Assembly (NCBI RefSeq): GCF_008086595.1
Contig: NZ_RXYA01000001.1
Location: forward strand, 1-64,000
Length of the DNA: 64,000 nt
From: Acetobacterium paludosum
GTDB lineage: Bacteria; Bacillota; Clostridia; Eubacteriales; Eubacteriaceae
Reading direction: 5' to 3'
Position numbers and translations under genes: made by a program. This document shows, piece after piece, positions 61,640 through 64,000 of the stretch. The notes beneath the pieces are model-generated. The model saw only the letters and a program-made list of their open reading frames with translations, was not told the origin of the DNA and searched no databases. The first letter of the stretch is position 1. Each line of letters starts with the position of its first letter.

Positions 61640-64000
61640 GTGAAAAAAGAAATACAGCAACGGGCACTGACATTAATTCAGCAAAAAAGAAAAAAAAAGA
61701 AAACCAGGGTGATGCTGTCATTGCTTTCGCTGATTGTGATACTCGGCACATTTTATGCACTGGCATTACCGGCTTTGACATTGGAAAAAGAGCCAGCCGG
61801 CGGTCTTGAAGAACTCAACCAGAGCGATGCGAGCTATTCGCCGGCAACCGAGACTACTGCGGAGACCGGAAGCTCAATGAACAGCGACGCTTCTGCCGGG
61901 TCAGTAAAATCGGCAGATAGCACGACACCTAAAACGCCGGCTGAACCGGCAGAAAGTTCAGATGCCACAGCACCAGCCACACCAGTGGAAAATACGGGCA
62001 GCGCAACACCAGCCACGCCGGTGGAAAATACGGGTAGCACAGTACCAGCTACGCCGGTTGAGAATACGGGCACTGCAGCACCAGTCACAGCTGAGAATAA
62101 TACCGCGACAGTAGCATTAACCACTCCGGTGGAAAGTTCAGCTGCTGTATCTTCAGCTACAACAACGGCAAACGCCGTAACAGCAGTCACGGCGGAAAAG
62201 TCCAAGACGAGCTCCCGCACCGAGTACACCTATGAGGAAAACGGACTTAAGGTAACCGCCGTACTGTCGGATCCGGCGGCAATCCCCGATGAGGCAAAAC
62301 TTTCGGTAAAGCGCATCACGCCCCAAAACGATCCGGAACATTATGCGCAGTATCTCCAGATGCTGCAGAACAGCCTCGGAACAGCCGACAACACAGCGTT
62401 TTCAGCCTATGATATTTGCTTTCTTTTAAACGGACAGGAAATAGAGCCCCAAGCAGGCAGCACGGTTAAGGTGACCATTGAAGATGCGGCGGCATCAACG
62501 GCATCCGCAGAAAATCTTCAGGTATTTCATGTCGTTGAGGCGGCCAGCAAAGCGCCGGAACTGCAGGCGGTTGCGGCTAAAACAACCGACCTCAACGGCG
62601 AATCAGCAATAACCTTCACGGCCGACAGCTTTTCGGCGTATATTGTTACACCACCAGTAATACCAACAGGTTCATCCCTCAAGTATAAACTAATTGATGA
62701 TGCATCAGACACCTTTACTCAGACGAGTTATTACAATGCCAGCCAACTCCTTGGGATAGCGGGTAACTTTCATATTGTGGCTTTCAACACGGCGACACTG
62801 AATAGTCATACCAATGGCAATATATTGGCGAATCAACTGAAGGCGAATGTGAATTTTGGCACCAACAATCTTTCTTCCGAGCTCAGCTATGTGCAGAATT
62901 ACACGACGGTCAGCCCCACAAGCGCCGCCAGTAACAACCATGTCCTAGTACTTGGCTCTGGCAATAAGGTTACGACGTATGATCCTAATTCATTTGCAGT
63001 AAATGGCACGAAACTGGATCGTCCCCAAAACATCTGGCAGGATGCGGATTCGTCGACGCGACCCTTTATCGACCTTGCTCAAGTGAAGATCCAGATTTCT
63101 GGAATCGCTTCGACGATCGCCCAAATGAAACCGGTGAATACTAAGAGCAATCTGAATAGCGGAGGGAATAGCAACGATAGCTACCTGATGCTGACAGATC
63201 CCGATAAAGTCGGCGTCTATAATATTTCAGCAAGTGATCTGAGTTCTTATGGCTATTTTGGAATAAAAGGATTTCAGTCCGGTCATAATGGCACCGTCAT
63301 CATTAATGTGGACTGTTCTAATGCACCAGCAACACTTTCCCTGCCGATCTGCGAGATGTATGTGGGCACTGCCATGCAGAGTTTAAATGAGGTAACAAAC
63401 TTTGTTAATGGTCGGATCATCTGGAATTTTGGAAACTACAACGGCACCATAACAACAAACCGGATGTATGGCACGGTCATCGCGCCAAATGCCACCATCA
63501 ATGTCAACCAGAATCTGAATGGCACCATTATCGGTAAAAATGTCAATATCAATGCGGAGAGCCATCGCGATGACTTCATCGGTAGGCTGTCCAATGGGGC
63601 AACGGTCACGGTCAATAAAAGCTGGCTCGGCAATGACGGCGCTTCACTTAAAGATAGTGACTTAACTGGAATGGCGGCAACCTTTCAGCTTTACCGGTCA
63701 TCAGACAGTGACGGGACAAAAACTGCCGTCGGTGATCCCGTCACACTCAACAGCAGCACCGGCTGGTCGAAAAGCTGGGGTGAACTGCCGACCGGGTACA
63801 CCTATTCGGTGGTAGAAACCGGCGTTACCAAAGGCGGTGTGGATGTGACCGGTAAATACCAGACCACCTATTCGGCCGACAGCTGCACCGACAGCGGGAC
63901 ATTTGTCGTCTCCAACCAAATCATCTACACCCTGCCCAATACCGGAGGTGCGGGAACAGGGCTGTTCACAATCGCCGGTTTAACCCTGATGGGGGCCGCT
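61640..64000 (+). CDS. LPXTG-anchored adhesin with choice-of-anchor A and Cna-B domains (3' end outside window)
   Basis: Starts with GTG at 61640 after GGGAGGTG and stays open to the window end (787 codons). Residues 1-24 are basic, and 25-45 form a hydrophobic segment ending in ALALPALTLEK. A Pro/Thr/Ala-rich stalk (about 75-190) includes three 12-residue repeats ending ATPVENTGS. A beta domain follows (EYTYEENGLKVTAVLSDP), then a choice-of-anchor A domain (about 376-650, VAFNTATLNSHTNGNI), a Cna-B domain (about 655-755, VNKSWLGNDG...TFQLYRSSDSDG) and LPNTGGAG at residue 765 with a membrane helix after it. A sortase should attach it to the wall; none lies in the window. Confidence 0.88.
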   Translation, partial: MKKEIQQRALTLIQQKRKKKKTRVMLSLLSLIVILGTFYALALPALTLEKEPAGGLEELNQSDASYSPATETTAETGSSMNSDASAGSVKSADSTTPKTPAEPAESSDATAPATPVENTGSATPATPVENTGSTVPATPVENTGTAAPVTAENNTATVALTTPVESSAAVSSATTTANAVTAVTAEKSKTSSRTEYTYEENGLKVTAVLSDPAAIPDEAKLSVKRITPQNDPEHYAQYLQMLQNSLGTADNTAFSAYDICFLLNGQEIEPQAGSTVKVTIEDAAASTASAENLQVFHVVEAASKAPELQAVAAKTTDLNGESAITFTADSFSAYIVTPPVIPTGSSLKYKLIDDASDTFTQTSYYNASQLLGIAGNFHIVAFNTATLNSHTNGNILANQLKANVNFGTNNLSSELSYVQNYTTVSPTSAASNNHVLVLGSGNKVTTYDPNSFAVNGTKLDRPQNIWQDADSSTRPFIDLAQVKIQISGIASTIAQMKPVNTKSNLNSGGNSNDSYLMLTDPDKVGVYNISASDLSSYGYFGIKGFQSGHNGTVIINVDCSNAPATLSLPICEMYVGTAMQSLNEVTNFVNGRIIWNFGNYNGTITTNRMYGTVIAPNATINVNQNLNGTIIGKNVNINAESHRDDFIGRLSNGATVTVNKSWLGNDGASLKDSDLTGMAATFQLYRSSDSDGTKTAVGDPVTLNSSTGWSKSWGELPTGYTYSVVETGVTKGGVDVTGKYQTTYSADSCTDSGTFVVSNQIIYTLPNTGGAGTGLFTIAGLTLMGAA
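61967..62074 (+). repeat. Three 36-bp tandem repeats in the adhesin stalk
   Basis: Units 61967-62002, 62003-62038 and 62039-62074 each encode xxPATPVENTG plus Ser or Thr. They differ at a few bases. Such repeats vary in number between strains and set the length of the stalk. Confidence 0.85.

Noticed and set aside
61834-62229. Minus-strand open frame with VAGAVLPVFSTG-type repeats
   Set aside because: Reverse complement of the Pro/Thr/Ala stalk repeats of the adhesin; the repeat belongs to the plus-strand gene.

Overview
The window looks like the chromosome of a low-to-mid GC, Gram-positive anaerobe of the Clostridia. The evidence is a GlgC/GlgD pair of ADP-glucose pyrophosphorylase subunits, a two-subunit transketolase, a CarD-YacL gene pair, strong AGGAGG-type ribosome binding sites, and a cell-wall-anchored (LPXTG) surface protein. 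An acetogen of the Acetobacterium/Eubacteriaceae type is my best guess, but this is inference from style and not a database match.

Layout. 1-760: the end of an rRNA operon (23S 3' end, 5S) followed by a long hairpin and three or four copies of a GC-rich repeat. 762-10751 (minus): a complete glycogen operon transcribed glgB > glgP > glgC > glgD > glgA > GH13 amylase. 10920-12603 (minus): two overlapping YihY/BrkB membrane proteins. 12805-31000 (mostly plus): housekeeping genes: aconitase, DegV (minus), Tex, CarD, YacL (PIN/TRAM), an RsmF-like rRNA methyltransferase, Ddl, ArgS, TcdA, IspF, MTA/SAH nucleosidase, alanine racemase and split transketolase. 31232-33961: a MoxR ATPase and VWA protein pair.

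From about 34 kb the character changes to accessory DNA: creatininase and MerR genes, an ABC-2 exporter, a large MalT/LuxR-type regulator, a cupin gene, an AraC regulator, and a two-component system with a MacB/FtsX-type ABC transporter. Behind that transporter lie the decayed remains of uppP, a ferredoxin gene and a Y1 (REP-type) transposase. The block is bracketed by two direct 491-bp repeats (41419-41909 and 49244-49734), each carrying the tail of the LuxR-type gene and a cupin gene. Next come a TetR regulator, an Old Yellow Enzyme-type reductase, an extra-looking lysyl-tRNA synthetase, a tRNA-like remnant, a flavodoxin and FMN alpha-hydroxyacid dehydrogenase pair, and a phosphotransferase gene broken by an amber codon.

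The last 7 kb is the most interesting part. A PAS/degenerate-GGDEF protein with a C-terminal SARP/OmpR-like DNA-binding domain (57653-60262) precedes an operon of a coiled-coil protein, a type I signal peptidase and a large LPNTG-anchored adhesin (choice-of-anchor A plus Cna-B domains) that runs off the window. Both the regulator gene and the adhesin operon are preceded by the same promoter array: GGAAC, 6 nt, GGAAC, 17 nt, GGAACA, 9 nt, TATAAT. The 11- and 22-nt repeat periods and the short distance to the -10 box are what a SARP/OmpR-type activator needs. The inferred system is a sensor-activator that controls itself and a dedicated surface-adhesin secretion operon.
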